DNA of 51,798 nt, from positions 122,776-174,573 of the forward strand of contig CADEDU010000004.1 in the NCBI GenBank assembly GCA_902826155.1, read 5' to 3'. Under the pieces are notes generated by a model. That model was not told where the DNA came from, searched no databases, and saw only the letters and a program-made list of their open reading frames with translations. This DNA is from an uncultured beta proteobacterium (GTDB lineage: Bacteria; Pseudomonadota; Gammaproteobacteria; Burkholderiales; SG8-39). The position numbers were made by a program, and so were the translations under genes. Of this stretch, positions 8,443 to 17,123 are shown one piece after another; the stretch's first letter is position 1; each line of letters opens with the position of its first letter.

Positions 8443-10053
8443 ATGGACCATGACGTTCTGATCGTTGGTTACGGGCCGGTGGGTGCCACGCTGGCCAATC
8501 TGCTTGGAACCGCCGGCGTCTCGGTGGGGATCGTCGAGAGCGCGGCGGCGATCTACGACAAGCCGCGCGCGGTCGGGATTGATCACGAGGCCCTGCGCAT
8601 CTTCCAATGGGCCGGGCTGGGCGAACGGGTCGATGCGATCTGCATCGATGGATCGTCCGCGGACTACGTCGGCATCGATGGGGCGTTGATTCGCCGGTAC
8701 ACATCGATCGAGCCGCCGTATCCGCTCGGCTGGCGACCGAACGTGCGTTTCGTGCAACCCGAACTGGAAGCGCTGCTGCGTGAGGCGGCGTCGCGGTTTG
8801 CGCACGTCACGACGTATCTCTCGACCGAGGCGGTGGCGCTGTCGCAAGATGGCGAACGCGCATCCGTGCAGGTACGTGGCCTGGACGGATCGACACGGAC
8901 GCTGCACGCGCGGTATCTGATCGGCTGCGACGGCAGCACCAGCTTCGTGCGGCGGCAGCTGCGCACGCGGATCGAGGACCTCGCTTTCGACGAATGGTGG
9001 ATCGTGATCGATGCCTGGATTGATCCTGATCTGAAGCTGCCCGATCGCACGATTCAGTACTGCCGGCCCAGTCGCCCGGGCACCTACGTTCCGGGCCGTG
9101 ACGACATCCGGCGGTGGGAGATCAAGTTGTTGCCCGGCGAGTCGCCCGATGACTTCGCGGACGAAGCGAGCGTACGGGCGGTGCTGCGTGAGTTCGTCGA
9201 CGATTCCAAGCTCAGAATCTGGCGCCGTGCGGTGTACCGATTTCATGCGCTGGTGGCCGATGGCTGGCGCAACGGCCGCGTGCTCCTGATGGGTGATGCC
9301 GCACATCAGATGCCGCCGTTCATGGGGCAGGGCCTGTGTTCCGGTGTGCGCGACGCGGCGAATCTGTGGTGGAAACTCGTCGCGGTGCTGAACGGTACGG
9401 CCACGCCTGCGCTGCTGGACACCTATGAGGCGGAACGGCGTCCGCACGTTCGCGATCTGGTGGCGCTCACCAAGTCGGTCGGCCTGATCATCGGCGAGCT
9501 CGATCACGCGCGCGGACGCGAGCGTGATGCCCGGTTACGTGGCGAGAGCGACGGCGGGCGCAAGGCGGTGGTTCGGCAGAAACTGATTCCGGGATTGACC
9601 GACGGATTACTCGCACGCGCGGCTGACGGCTCGATTGCACGCGGGGCCGGGCAGCTCTTTGTGCAGCCCTTTGTTCGATCGCTCGCGCGTGACCAGGATG
9701 GCGAGCGTCGCCTCGATGATGTAGCCGGCGCATGCTTCCTGCTCGTGACCGCGTCGCCTGCAATCGCGGAGTCGCTCGACGAGCGGTCGCGATCTCAGCT
9801 GGCGTACATCGGCGCGCGCGTGGTGGTGCTGGAACGCGGCGAGCCTCAGGCCGCTGCTGCAACGCCTCGCGCATCGAGCAACGAGCGCGATCTCCATCTG
9901 CTCGAACGCGACACGCTGTTTGCCGACTGGTGTCGCGATCAGCGTTGTGTTGCAGCGCTGGTGCGGCCGGACCGCTACGTGTTCGGACTCGCTGAATCGT
10001 TGAGTGATGTGCCGCGCTTGGTCGAGGCGTTGAGTGATCAGCTGCGGCGATGA
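8443..10053 (+). CDS. FAD-dependent aromatic hydroxylase (MhpA-like, class A flavoprotein monooxygenase)
   Basis: This 536-residue enzyme has the three motifs of single-component aromatic hydroxylases: GYGPVG at residues 9-14 for the ADP of FAD, a central IGCDGSTSFVRR (DG motif), and GDAAHQMPPFMGQGLCSG starting near residue 284 (GD motif for the FAD ribityl chain). The closest family by motif wording is 3-(3-hydroxyphenyl)propionate hydroxylase MhpA, which adds oxygen to a phenolic ring using NAD(P)H. Length fits (MhpA is about 550). The ribosome site before ATG 8443 is weak. No ring-cleavage dioxygenase lies nearby, so the substrate is open. It is convergent with the Bug receptor at 10114. 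Confidence 0.87.
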   Translation: MDHDVLIVGYGPVGATLANLLGTAGVSVGIVESAAAIYDKPRAVGIDHEALRIFQWAGLGERVDAICIDGSSADYVGIDGALIRRYTSIEPPYPLGWRPNVRFVQPELEALLREAASRFAHVTTYLSTEAVALSQDGERASVQVRGLDGSTRTLHARYLIGCDGSTSFVRRQLRTRIEDLAFDEWWIVIDAWIDPDLKLPDRTIQYCRPSRPGTYVPGRDDIRRWEIKLLPGESPDDFADEASVRAVLREFVDDSKLRIWRRAVYRFHALVADGWRNGRVLLMGDAAHQMPPFMGQGLCSGVRDAANLWWKLVAVLNGTATPALLDTYEAERRPHVRDLVALTKSVGLIIGELDHARGRERDARLRGESDGGRKAVVRQKLIPGLTDGLLARAADGSIARGAGQLFVQPFVRSLARDQDGERRLDDVAGACFLLVTASPAIAESLDERSRSQLAYIGARVVVLERGEPQAAAATPRASSNERDLHLLERDTLFADWCRDQRCVAALVRPDRYVFGLAESLSDVPRLVEALSDQLRR

Positions 10054-10060
10054 GGTAGCT

Positions 10061-10076
10061 GGGCGCAACGGCGCCC
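10061..10076. terminator. Hairpin between convergent genes
   Basis: GGGCGC AACG GCGCCC forms a perfect 6-bp stem with a 4-nt loop just after the FAD hydroxylase stop and before the converging Bug receptor end. It lacks a T tract, so factor-independent termination is only a possibility. Confidence 0.35.
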
Positions 10077-10113
10077 CTGCGCCGCGTTCCGACTCCGACG
10101 CTGCCCGCCGCGA

Positions 10114-11127
10114 TCACTGCATCGTCAGGCCGAGCGTGCGGATGAGGTTGCCCAGCTCAGCGTGTTCCTTGCGCAGATGGGCGCCAAGTTGCTCGGGGCC
10201 GAGCAGCGTGACTTCCGCGCCATGCTGGCGAAACAGGCGATCGCGCACGTCGGGCATCGCCATCACCTTCGTCACGCCCTGGTGCAAAGTGGCCACGACC
10301 CCTGCGGGCAGCTTTGCCGGCCCGAACAGAGCCCACCATGTGCCCGCGTCGAAGCCGCGCACGCCGGCCTCTTCGATGGTTGCCAGTTCGGGCATGGCAT
10401 CGGAGCGTCGCGTGGTTGCCATGGCGACTGCGCGGAGCTTGCCCGCCTTCACATGCGGGAGCGCGGCCGAGAGGTTCACCAGCGCCAGGTCGATCTGGCC
10501 GGACATCAGATCGACCATCACCGGTGCCGCGCCCTTGTACGGAACGTGCAGCAGATCCAAGCCCGTGAGCGAGCGCAACTGCTCGATCGCCAGATGACCG
10601 ATGCTGCCTTGTCCGGCTGATCCGTAGGTCAGCTTGCCCGGTTGCTTGCGGGCGAGCTCGGCCAACTCGTTGAACGACTGCGCGGCGAAGGTCGGGCGTG
10701 CGACCAGAACATTCGGCACCGTCACGACCATGGCGATCGGCGTGAAGTCGGCGATGCCGTCGTAGGCGGCTTTGGCCTGCATCGCCGGCGAGATGATCTG
10801 GCTGGGCGCGCCGACGATGAGCAGGGTATAGCCGTCGGGTGCGGACTTCGCGACCAGATCGGCGCCGAGCGTGGCACCGGCACCGGGCCGGCTTTCGATG
10901 ATGATCTGCTGGCCGAGCAGGTTGCCGAGCGGCGTGCCGATTTCGCGCGCGAGCAGTTCGCCCGGCCCGCCCGCCGCGTACGGATTGATCAGGCGGATCG
11001 GTTTGGCCGGATAGGTCTGCGCGTGCACGCCGCCAAGCGCCAGTAGGGCGACGAGTCCGATACCAAGCGCCACGCGGCTGCGGCGCAGAATCGACGCGGT
11101 GCAAGCGGGCGGGGCGACTCGTCGCAT
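10114..11127 (-). CDS. Bug/TctC-family tripartite tricarboxylate receptor
   Basis: This 337-residue secreted receptor has a basic, Sec-type leader ending near VHAQ (residue 37), followed by the classic Bug opening TYPAKPIRLINPYAAGGPGELLAREIG. Other hallmarks are ESRPGAGATLGADLVAKSAPDGYT, LTYGSAGQGSIGHLAIE, VPYKGAAPVMVDLMSGQIDL and MPELATIEEAGV. The start at 11127 follows AAGGAG; the frame open to 11370 upstream is not needed. Its neighbours are the FAD hydroxylase (convergent) and the prenyltransferase upstream on the same strand. It is one of five Bug receptors here with no transporter membrane genes, as is usual for this expanded family. Confidence 0.92.
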   Translation of the reverse strand: MRRVAPPACTASILRRSRVALGIGLVALLALGGVHAQTYPAKPIRLINPYAAGGPGELLAREIGTPLGNLLGQQIIIESRPGAGATLGADLVAKSAPDGYTLLIVGAPSQIISPAMQAKAAYDGIADFTPIAMVVTVPNVLVARPTFAAQSFNELAELARKQPGKLTYGSAGQGSIGHLAIEQLRSLTGLDLLHVPYKGAAPVMVDLMSGQIDLALVNLSAALPHVKAGKLRAVAMATTRRSDAMPELATIEEAGVRGFDAGTWWALFGPAKLPAGVVATLHQGVTKVMAMPDVRDRLFRQHGAEVTLLGPEQLGAHLRKEHAELGNLIRTLGLTMQ

Positions 11128-11239
11128 GGAAAGCTCCTTGGTGAGGTGCCCGCAATGGTAGCGAGGTCGCATCGTGCACGTATGCCTATGGCGGTCGCGT
11201 GCAAGCTCCAACGTGCGCGCACGATACGTAGCGACGGCG

Positions 11240-12148
11240 TCAGGGCAGAATCTGACGCAGCGCCGCAGCTGCCACAAGCAGCAGAGCGATGATGAAGCTG
11301 AGCACAACCGTGTCGCGCAGCAGTGCGTTGAGCGTTGCACCGGATTGCGTGCGCTGAATGCGTCGGCCAAGCAGCGTGGCGGGCAGCGCCGCGCTCAGGG
11401 TGATCGCATACCAACCGCTTACAGCTATTGCCAGGAGAAGGATCATCGCCATCGTCAGTGTCAGGAGCAGCACGTACTCTGCGCGACAGAAATGCGCGCC
11501 GAAGCGAACGGCGAGCGTGTGCCGCCCGTTCCTTCGATCGGCGTCCATGTCGCGATAGTTGTTCACGGCCAGCACGGCAGCACTGATCAATCCCAAAGCA
11601 GTGCCGGCGAGCCAGGCCGAGAGGCTCACCGTGTGTGTCTGCAGATAGTAGCTGCCGCCCACCGGGACGATGCCGAAGAAGATCAGCACCAGCGCCTCGC
11701 TCGCGCTGCTGTAGGAGATCGGTCGCGGCCCTGCCATGTAGAGAACGGCAATCGCGATTGCGGTGACGCCGACCAACAGGATCGGCCATCCCCCCTGCGC
11801 GACCAGGGCCGCGCCGACGATGGTGGCCAGCACGAACGACACTGCTGCACCGATTTGCACTTCTTCCGGCGCGAGCCAACCCAGTGTCGTCGCGCGTGGC
11901 GGTCCGGGTCGGGCGAAGCGGTCGGCGCCTCGCGCGAATCCGCCTGCGTCATTCTGGAGATTGCATCCAATTTGAATGAACAGCGCCGCAAGCGTCGTAG
12001 CCAATGCGGTAGCTGGAGAGAAACCCGCGTGCTCGGCCCATGCCAACGCCGTGCCGGCGAGCACCGGCCCGATGGTCATGAGCAGCGACCAGGGCCGGAT
12101 GGCGTACCACCAAGCCGCAGGCCTGCTCGGGTGAGTGAACGCGTGCAC
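11240..12148 (-). CDS. UbiA/MenA-family prenyltransferase
   Basis: This integral-membrane aromatic prenyltransferase has both Asp-rich signatures: NLQNDAGGFARGADRF in the first half and NNYRDMDADRRNGRHTLAVRFG in the second. The latter wording is closest to MenA, which prenylates 1,4-dihydroxy-2-naphthoate for menaquinone. About eight or nine hydrophobic helices are visible. I chose GTG 12148, giving 302 residues (E. coli MenA is 308), because the extra N-terminal stretch from ATG 12256 looks unconserved and overlaps a promoter for the divergent CBS gene. ATG 12256 remains possible. No other men genes are in the window, so another quinone or prenyl product is possible. Confidence 0.8.
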   Translation of the reverse strand: MHAFTHPSRPAAWWYAIRPWSLLMTIGPVLAGTALAWAEHAGFSPATALATTLAALFIQIGCNLQNDAGGFARGADRFARPGPPRATTLGWLAPEEVQIGAAVSFVLATIVGAALVAQGGWPILLVGVTAIAIAVLYMAGPRPISYSSASEALVLIFFGIVPVGGSYYLQTHTVSLSAWLAGTALGLISAAVLAVNNYRDMDADRRNGRHTLAVRFGAHFCRAEYVLLLTLTMAMILLLAIAVSGWYAITLSAALPATLLGRRIQRTQSGATLNALLRDTVVLSFIIALLLVAAAALRQILP

Positions 12149-12203
12149 GGCGCTGGCCCGAGGGGATTGGTACGCAGCATTCGTCCGCAAGCTGATCGCG
12201 GAT

Positions 12204-12217
12204 TTGACCTGAGTCAA
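12204..12217 (+). promoter_or_regulatory. Candidate FNR/CRP-family box upstream of the CBS gene
   Basis: TTGAC CTGA GTCAA is a perfect 5-bp inverted repeat with the 4-bp spacer of FNR/ANR-type sites. A -10-like TACCCT at 12239-12244 predicts a start near 12252, which places the box centre (12210.5) at about -41.5, the class II activator position. The CBS gene begins at 12310. Confidence 0.5.
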
Positions 12218-12309
12218 TCGACCGGATGGATGCGCCACTACCCTGATGTTAGGCATGCCAGGAGCCGGGCAAGCCGCAAACAGCTTCACTGCCCAGGAGA
12301 GCGCGATCG

Positions 12310-12735
12310 ATGAATGCGATGTTGGTAAAGGATCTAATGAGCCGGGAGGTGCAGACCGTGCGGCGCAACGACGAGCTTGCGCTGGCCGATGCACTCATGA
12401 AGGAGGCGCGCATCCGCCATCTTCCGGTTCTCGATGAAGATGATCAGGTGTGCGCGGTCGTCAGTCAGCGCGACCTGTTTCGTGGAGCACTGCTGCGTGC
12501 GTTGGGCTATGGCTCGCGCGCGGAGGATTCGATGCTGCGGCAGGTGCCGGTGAAGGCGGCCATGTCGGGCGAGCTTTATACGACCACGCCCGATACGCCG
12601 ATCGCTGAGGCGGCTCGGGTGATGATGGAGCGCAAGGTAGGCTGCCTGCCGGTGATCGACAACGGCAGGCTCGCCGGCATCATCACCGAGTCGGACTTCG
12701 TCCGACTCGTCGCGGAGGGACGCGTGAAGCCTTGA
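12310..12735 (+). CDS. Tandem CBS-domain protein
   Basis: This small cytosolic protein of 141 residues is made almost only of two CBS domains (about residues 1-60 and 78-138). Each ends in the typical LPVLDEDDQVCAVVSQRDLF or LPVIDNGRLAGIITESDFVR strand-helix pattern. Such paired CBS modules bind adenine nucleotides and act as energy or redox sensors, often without a catalytic domain. ATG 12310 has an AGGAG 11 nt upstream. The gene is divergent from the prenyltransferase and has a candidate FNR-type box at 12204-12217, suggesting induction under low oxygen. Its partner protein is unknown. Confidence 0.88.
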   Translation: MNAMLVKDLMSREVQTVRRNDELALADALMKEARIRHLPVLDEDDQVCAVVSQRDLFRGALLRALGYGSRAEDSMLRQVPVKAAMSGELYTTTPDTPIAEAARVMMERKVGCLPVIDNGRLAGIITESDFVRLVAEGRVKP

Positions 12736-12738
12736 GCG

Positions 12739-12783
12739 CAGCTGGGCGCGCTACGGCGGATCAGGCCACAGCAGGGCGCGCTA
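12739..12783. repeat. Short direct repeat after the CBS gene
   Basis: Two 15-bp copies, 12739-12753 and 12769-12783, differ by one base (CAGCTGGGCGCGCTA and CAGCAGGGCGCGCTA) and are 30 bp apart. The second overlaps the stop codon of the convergent MetE-like gene. Function is unknown. Confidence 0.4.
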
Positions 12784-13887
12784 GAGCGATCCCCATACTT
12801 CTTTCGCCGTGTCGATGCACAACTTCAGTTTCGCCACTTCCTGATCGACGGTGAGGTCGTTGCCGTGGTGCGTGCTGGAGAAACCGCATTGCGGGGACAG
12901 GCACAGATTGGCTTTGGGTACGTGCTTGGCCGCTTCTTCGATTCTGCGCTTCAGTTCATCCTTGCTTTCCAGTTCCGCTTTCTTGGAGCTCACCAGACCG
13001 AGCACGACTTTCTTGCCTTCGGGGACGAAGCGCAGCGGTTCGAAGCCGCCGGAACGCTCGTCGTCGAACTCGAGGAAGAACGCGTCGACGTCCAGCCCCT
13101 TGAACACGCGTTCGGCGACGAAATCGGCGTAGCCGCCGCTCGCCAGCCAGGTGCTGCGGAAATTACCGCGGCAGGTGTGGATCGCGACGGTCATGTCATC
13201 GGGCACCTGTGAGATCGCCGCGTTGACCGCTTCGGTGTACATCGCGGCGTCCTTCTCCGGATCATCGCCCAGCTTGCGGAACTGTTCGCGCACTTTCGGA
13301 TCGCCCCACATCGCGATCGTCGTGTCGTCGATCTGCAGATAGCGGCAGCCGGCCTTGTACAGGTCGGCGATTTCCTCGCGGTACGCCTTGGTCAGATCGG
13401 CCCAGAATTCGTCGAGCTTGGGGTACGTGGCCGCGAGCGCGGCGCGATCGCCCCGGGCGTGCAGCATTGCGGGCGAGGGCATGGTGAACTTCGGAACGCC
13501 CTTGGACATCACCGATTTCAGGAAGGTGAAGTGCTCGAGCATGCTCGGCTTGGTACGCCGGATCTTGTTCTTGACCATCATCGTCGGCGGTTGCTCGTGA
13601 TTGGTCTTGAACTTGGCATCGCCATATACGTCGGCATGGCCGAGTTCCACGCCGTCGAAGCCGTGCAGAAAGTCGATGTGCCACCAGTCGCGACGGAACT
13701 CGCCGTCGGTGATCGAGGGCAGGCCGATACTTTCCTGCAGCTTGACGACATCCCGGATCAGGCGGTCTTCGGCCAGCTTGAGATTGGCGGCCGTCTCCTT
13801 GCCTTCGCGCACTTTCTCGCGCAGATCGTGCAGTTCGCGGGGGCGCAGCAGGCTGCCGACATGGTCGGCGCGGAATGGCATGGTCAT
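12781..13887 (-). CDS. Stand-alone MetE C-terminal-like zinc methyl/alkyltransferase (paralogue 2, subfamily B)
   Basis: This 368-residue single-barrel protein belongs to the MetE C-terminal superfamily. It opens with PFRADHVGSLLRP, the subfamily B version of the signature, and has SITDGEFRR near residue 58. The zinc ligands appear intact: His237 and Cys239 (IHTCRGN), Glu273 (FLEFDDERSGGFEPLRF) and Cys334 (LSPQCGFSST). Those wordings are shared almost exactly with the paralogue at 39508, so the two form a pair distinct from 4939 and 31967. It lacks the N-terminal half of MetE, and the methyl or alkyl donor is unknown. It lies alone, convergent with the CBS gene. ATG 13881 is an alternative start. 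Confidence 0.82.
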   Translation of the reverse strand: MTMPFRADHVGSLLRPRELHDLREKVREGKETAANLKLAEDRLIRDVVKLQESIGLPSITDGEFRRDWWHIDFLHGFDGVELGHADVYGDAKFKTNHEQPPTMMVKNKIRRTKPSMLEHFTFLKSVMSKGVPKFTMPSPAMLHARGDRAALAATYPKLDEFWADLTKAYREEIADLYKAGCRYLQIDDTTIAMWGDPKVREQFRKLGDDPEKDAAMYTEAVNAAISQVPDDMTVAIHTCRGNFRSTWLASGGYADFVAERVFKGLDVDAFFLEFDDERSGGFEPLRFVPEGKKVVLGLVSSKKAELESKDELKRRIEEAAKHVPKANLCLSPQCGFSSTHHGNDLTVDQEVAKLKLCIDTAKEVWGSL

Positions 13888-14113
13888 GGGGAACTCCCGG
13901 TCGTTGGAATCGCGAAGAAGGTTCGTGGCGGCGGCACAGTAAAGAAGGCGGTGCGCACGCCGCAGATGGGCAGGATTCTACCGCTCGCGGCAGCACCGCA
14001 GGACGCCGAGGGGGGCGCGTTCCGCCGCCGCGAAAGTCAAGCGCTCTCCCGGTGCACGCCCTGGAGCGCCGCTGCTACCATCGGCCGCACCGGGTTCTCA
14101 TCAGGAGGAGCGT

Positions 14114-14485
14114 GTGCATTGGCAAGGGCTGGCCGAGCGCGTCAACGACGATGCGCTTGTTGCGCGGTTTGCGCGGGGCGCGAGCTTTCGCGTGCTGATT
14201 CGCAGTGGCGACGAGGAGCGGGTCATTCAAATCGTCGATGGACGCGTTGCTGCCATCGCGAACGGACCATTCGTGATGCCGCAGTGTGACTTCGCGTTGA
14301 GCGGCACCGCAGCCGCGTGGGCACGGTTTGCCGCAGCGAAGCCTGCGCCCGGCGACCAGGATGTGTTCGCGTTCTTCCGGCGCGGCGAGATCGGTCTCAC
14401 CGGAGACACGCGCAAGTTTTTCGCCCATCAGCTCACCCTGAAGCTGGTGCTGCAGCGACTACGCGCGCAGGCGAACCTATCATGA
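14114..14485 (+). CDS. Small SCP2-like protein
   Basis: This 123-residue protein probably starts at GTG 14114 after AGGAGGAG. Its pattern of a strand-rich core (VLIRSGDEERVIQIVDGRVAAI, then CDFALSGTAAAWARF, then FRRGEIGLTGDTRKFFAHQ) resembles sterol-carrier-protein-2-like domains, which bind hydrophobic ligands. The resemblance is by reading, not by search. The stop codon overlaps the start of the following alpha/beta hydrolase by 4 nt (ATGA at 14482-14485), so the two are probably co-translated, and this protein may present or bind the hydrolase's substrate. Confidence 0.6.
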   Translation: MHWQGLAERVNDDALVARFARGASFRVLIRSGDEERVIQIVDGRVAAIANGPFVMPQCDFALSGTAAAWARFAAAKPAPGDQDVFAFFRRGEIGLTGDTRKFFAHQLTLKLVLQRLRAQANLS

Positions 14486-15333
14486 ACGCGCAGATCGAAC
14501 CCATCGTGGGCCGCTACGTGCGCTTCGAGCACGACGGCCGGATGCATCGCGTGTATTTCGAGGAAGCGGGGCAAGGTATCCCGCTGTTGTGCCTGCACAC
14601 CGCAGGGTCCGATTCGCGCCAGTTTCGCGGCCTTCTAAACGAGCCGCGCATCACGTCGCGCTATCGGGTGATCGCGTTCGATCTGCCGTGGCATGGCAAG
14701 AGTTCGCCGCCGGCCGGATGGCAGCTCGAGGAGTACCAGCTCACCAGCCAGTCGTACACGCGGATCATTCTCGCGGTGATGCAGGCGCTGCAGCTCGATC
14801 GGCCGGTGGTCATGGGCTGCTCGATCGGCGGACGCATCTGCCTCAACCTGGCGCTCGAGCATGCAGCGAAGTTCCGTGCGATCGTCGGGTTGCAATCCGC
14901 TGCGAACACGCCGCGCTACTACGACCCGAGTTGGCTCACGCATCCGGAGGTCAACGGCCAGATCGCCTCCGCCGCCACCGTGATGGGCCTGATGTGTCCC
15001 GACAGTCCGGAGCGCGAACGTTGGGAGACGCTGTGGCACTACATGCAGGGCGGACCGGGGATCTTCCGCGGTGATTTGTATTTCTATCAGGTCGACGGCG
15101 ACTATCGCGAACGCGTCAAGCGCATCGACACGAAGGTGGCGCCGTACTATTTCCTGACCGGTGAGTACGACTACTCGTGCAGCCCGCAGGACACGCGCGA
15201 GACCGCCGACAACATCGCCGGCGCGAAGGTGCGCATCATGCCCGGGCTGGGGCACTTTCCGATGAGCGAGAACCCGCCGGCCTTCATCGACGCGCTGCTG
15301 CCGGTGCTCGACGAGATCGCGCAGCGTCGCTAG
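14482..15333 (+). CDS. Alpha/beta-fold hydrolase
   Basis: This 283-residue protein has the complete catalytic triad pattern: nucleophile Ser114 in MGCSIGGR (GxSxG), an acid in TGEYDYSC (near 230) and a histidine in PGLGHFPMSE (near 258). The oxyanion-hole region is LLCLHTAGSDSRQF, with the HG of most relatives replaced by HT. It is cytosolic, with no signal peptide. Overlap with the preceding SCP2-like gene implies a shared job. Candidate reactions are ester or C-C bond hydrolysis, as in the meta-cleavage hydrolases of aromatic degradation; the substrate cannot be assigned. Confidence 0.85.
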   Translation: MNAQIEPIVGRYVRFEHDGRMHRVYFEEAGQGIPLLCLHTAGSDSRQFRGLLNEPRITSRYRVIAFDLPWHGKSSPPAGWQLEEYQLTSQSYTRIILAVMQALQLDRPVVMGCSIGGRICLNLALEHAAKFRAIVGLQSAANTPRYYDPSWLTHPEVNGQIASAATVMGLMCPDSPERERWETLWHYMQGGPGIFRGDLYFYQVDGDYRERVKRIDTKVAPYYFLTGEYDYSCSPQDTRETADNIAGAKVRIMPGLGHFPMSENPPAFIDALLPVLDEIAQRR

Positions 15334-15363
15334 CGCGAGCGGGGCCGATGCGTTGCGCGTCGC

Positions 15364-16965
15364 TCAGCGTGCGTGGCGCGCCTGGCGAGTGGTGTTGGAC
15401 GCTTTCAACTTCGAACGCGCGTCCGACTGCACGTTGGCTCCAGCGTTCGAAGCCGGGATCGTTGGCGAGTCCGCTTCCGCTTTCGATTCTCGCGCGGCCT
15501 TCCGCGTGAGTTCGCGATCGGGCGACTGAGCGAGAAAGCGCGGTGCGCCTCGTGCACCGCTGGCTGCATAGTCGGCCGCCAAGCTCGCTCGAAGCGTCGG
15601 CTCGTCGAGGCCGAAGCACAAGCGGGCGCTCTCGAAGACAAGGTCGAACAGCCGGTCCAGTTCGATCGCGTGGGTCTGCCCGGTGCGCTCCCACAGCCAG
15701 TCCGAAAGCTGCATGAATCGCGCGAACGGGGTGTCGTGCAGCAGCGTGGCGAGGGTGCGCTGGAACCGGCCGGAGTTGCCGATCAGGTCCCAGTAGCGCG
15801 CGAAGCGCTGCACGCGCTGCATTGTCAGGAAGTCGATTTCCGCGTTGGCCAGGATGTTGTACGGCGGGTCTGGATTGAAGCGCAGATCGAATGCTTCGGT
15901 ATGGCGGGCGATCGGCGTACCGCGCAGGCGCTTCAGGATGCCGACCTGGATCTCGTGCGGCTGCAGTGCGACGAGCCGATCGAACCCCGCGGCGAAACTG
16001 TCGAGCGACTCGCCCGGCAGGCCCGCAATGAGATCGGCGTGAATGTGCGCACCGGTTTGCTCGCGCAGCCAGCGCAGGTTCGCTTCCGTTCGATCGCTAT
16101 TCTGCTTGCGGCTGATCAGCGATTGCACCTGCGGATTCCAGCTCTGGATGCCGATCTCGAACTGCAGCCGACCGGTCGGGAAGCGCACGATCGCAGCCTT
16201 GAGTGGATCGGGCAGATGATCCGGGATCACTTCAAAATGCACGAACAGACGTTCATCCATGCGCTCGAGGAAGAATTCGAGAATCCGCAGGCTGGAGGCG
16301 ACGTTCAGGTTGAACGTGCGATCGACGAACTTGAAGTGCCGCGCGCCGCGATCGTAGAGCGTGCCCATCGCCTCGAGGAAGCCATCGAGCTCGAACGGCC
16401 AGGCGGTCTTGTCGAGCGACGACAGGCAGAACTCGCACTTGAACGGGCAGCCGCGCGAGGCCTCGACGTAGATGAGTCGCTGGGCGATGTCGGTGTCGCT
16501 GTAGTGCGCGTACGGCAGCGCGATCGCATCGAGCGCGGGCTGCTTGCCGGTGATGATCTTGCCAGGAGGGCGGGCACCCGCGAGCACGGCATCGACGAGT
16601 TCGAGAAAGCTCACGTCGCCCCAGCCGGTGATCACGTAGTCGGCCAGTTGAACGATGCGCTGCTCGTCGCACTCGTAGCTCACTTCCGGACCGCCGAGTA
16701 CCACAACCAGATCGGGGCGCACGCGCTTGAGAATCGCAACGACCTGCGTGGTCTCGGTGATGTTCCAGATGTAGACGCCGAAACCGACAATGGCCGGCGA
16801 CTCGGCGAGAATGCGCTCGGCGATCTGCGCCGGCTGCTGCTGAATCTGGAATTCCAGCAGCCGCGTCTCGGGCTGATGTAGACCCAGGTTCGCGAGCAGG
16901 TAGCGCAGCCCGAGCGACGCGTGGATATAGCGTGCGTTGAGCGTCGACAGGACGATTGAAGCCAT
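15364..16965 (-). CDS. B12-binding-domain radical SAM protein (DUF4080 type)
   Basis: This 533-residue protein has an N-terminal B12-binding-like domain (residues 1-140, including GFGVYIWNI and VLGGPEVSYE), then a radical SAM barrel with the cluster motif CPFKCEFC (Cys173, 177, 180), then a C-terminal DUF4080-type region. The start ATG 16965 matches the family opening (SIVLSTLNARYIHASLGLRYL in outline); upstream in-frame ATGs at 17046 and 17181 look non-coding. The tail after residue 480 is charged and low-complexity. Members are annotated only as radical SAM enzymes of unknown substrate. It is divergent from the rhodanese gene at 17124, with 158 bp between them. Confidence 0.85.
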   Translation of the reverse strand: MASIVLSTLNARYIHASLGLRYLLANLGLHQPETRLLEFQIQQQPAQIAERILAESPAIVGFGVYIWNITETTQVVAILKRVRPDLVVVLGGPEVSYECDEQRIVQLADYVITGWGDVSFLELVDAVLAGARPPGKIITGKQPALDAIALPYAHYSDTDIAQRLIYVEASRGCPFKCEFCLSSLDKTAWPFELDGFLEAMGTLYDRGARHFKFVDRTFNLNVASSLRILEFFLERMDERLFVHFEVIPDHLPDPLKAAIVRFPTGRLQFEIGIQSWNPQVQSLISRKQNSDRTEANLRWLREQTGAHIHADLIAGLPGESLDSFAAGFDRLVALQPHEIQVGILKRLRGTPIARHTEAFDLRFNPDPPYNILANAEIDFLTMQRVQRFARYWDLIGNSGRFQRTLATLLHDTPFARFMQLSDWLWERTGQTHAIELDRLFDLVFESARLCFGLDEPTLRASLAADYAASGARGAPRFLAQSPDRELTRKAARESKAEADSPTIPASNAGANVQSDARSKLKASNTTRQARHAR

Positions 16966-17123
16966 CGCGTTGAGGCGCTGTTCGGTCGGAACGAGGTAGG
17001 CAGCGGGACACTGGGGCAATGCGACAATGGTAACTGCTTGGAGCATGCGAACGAGCGACCTGGGTCGATCTGCAAGCAAACTCGGCTGAAAGCCCACCCA
17101 ATCGAGGCATGAAAAGGAGAGGC

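Noticed and set aside
15373..16881. A 502-residue open frame on the plus strand opposite the radical SAM gene
   Set aside because: The radical SAM protein has a correct CxxxCxxC motif and domain order; the opposite frame has no family features.
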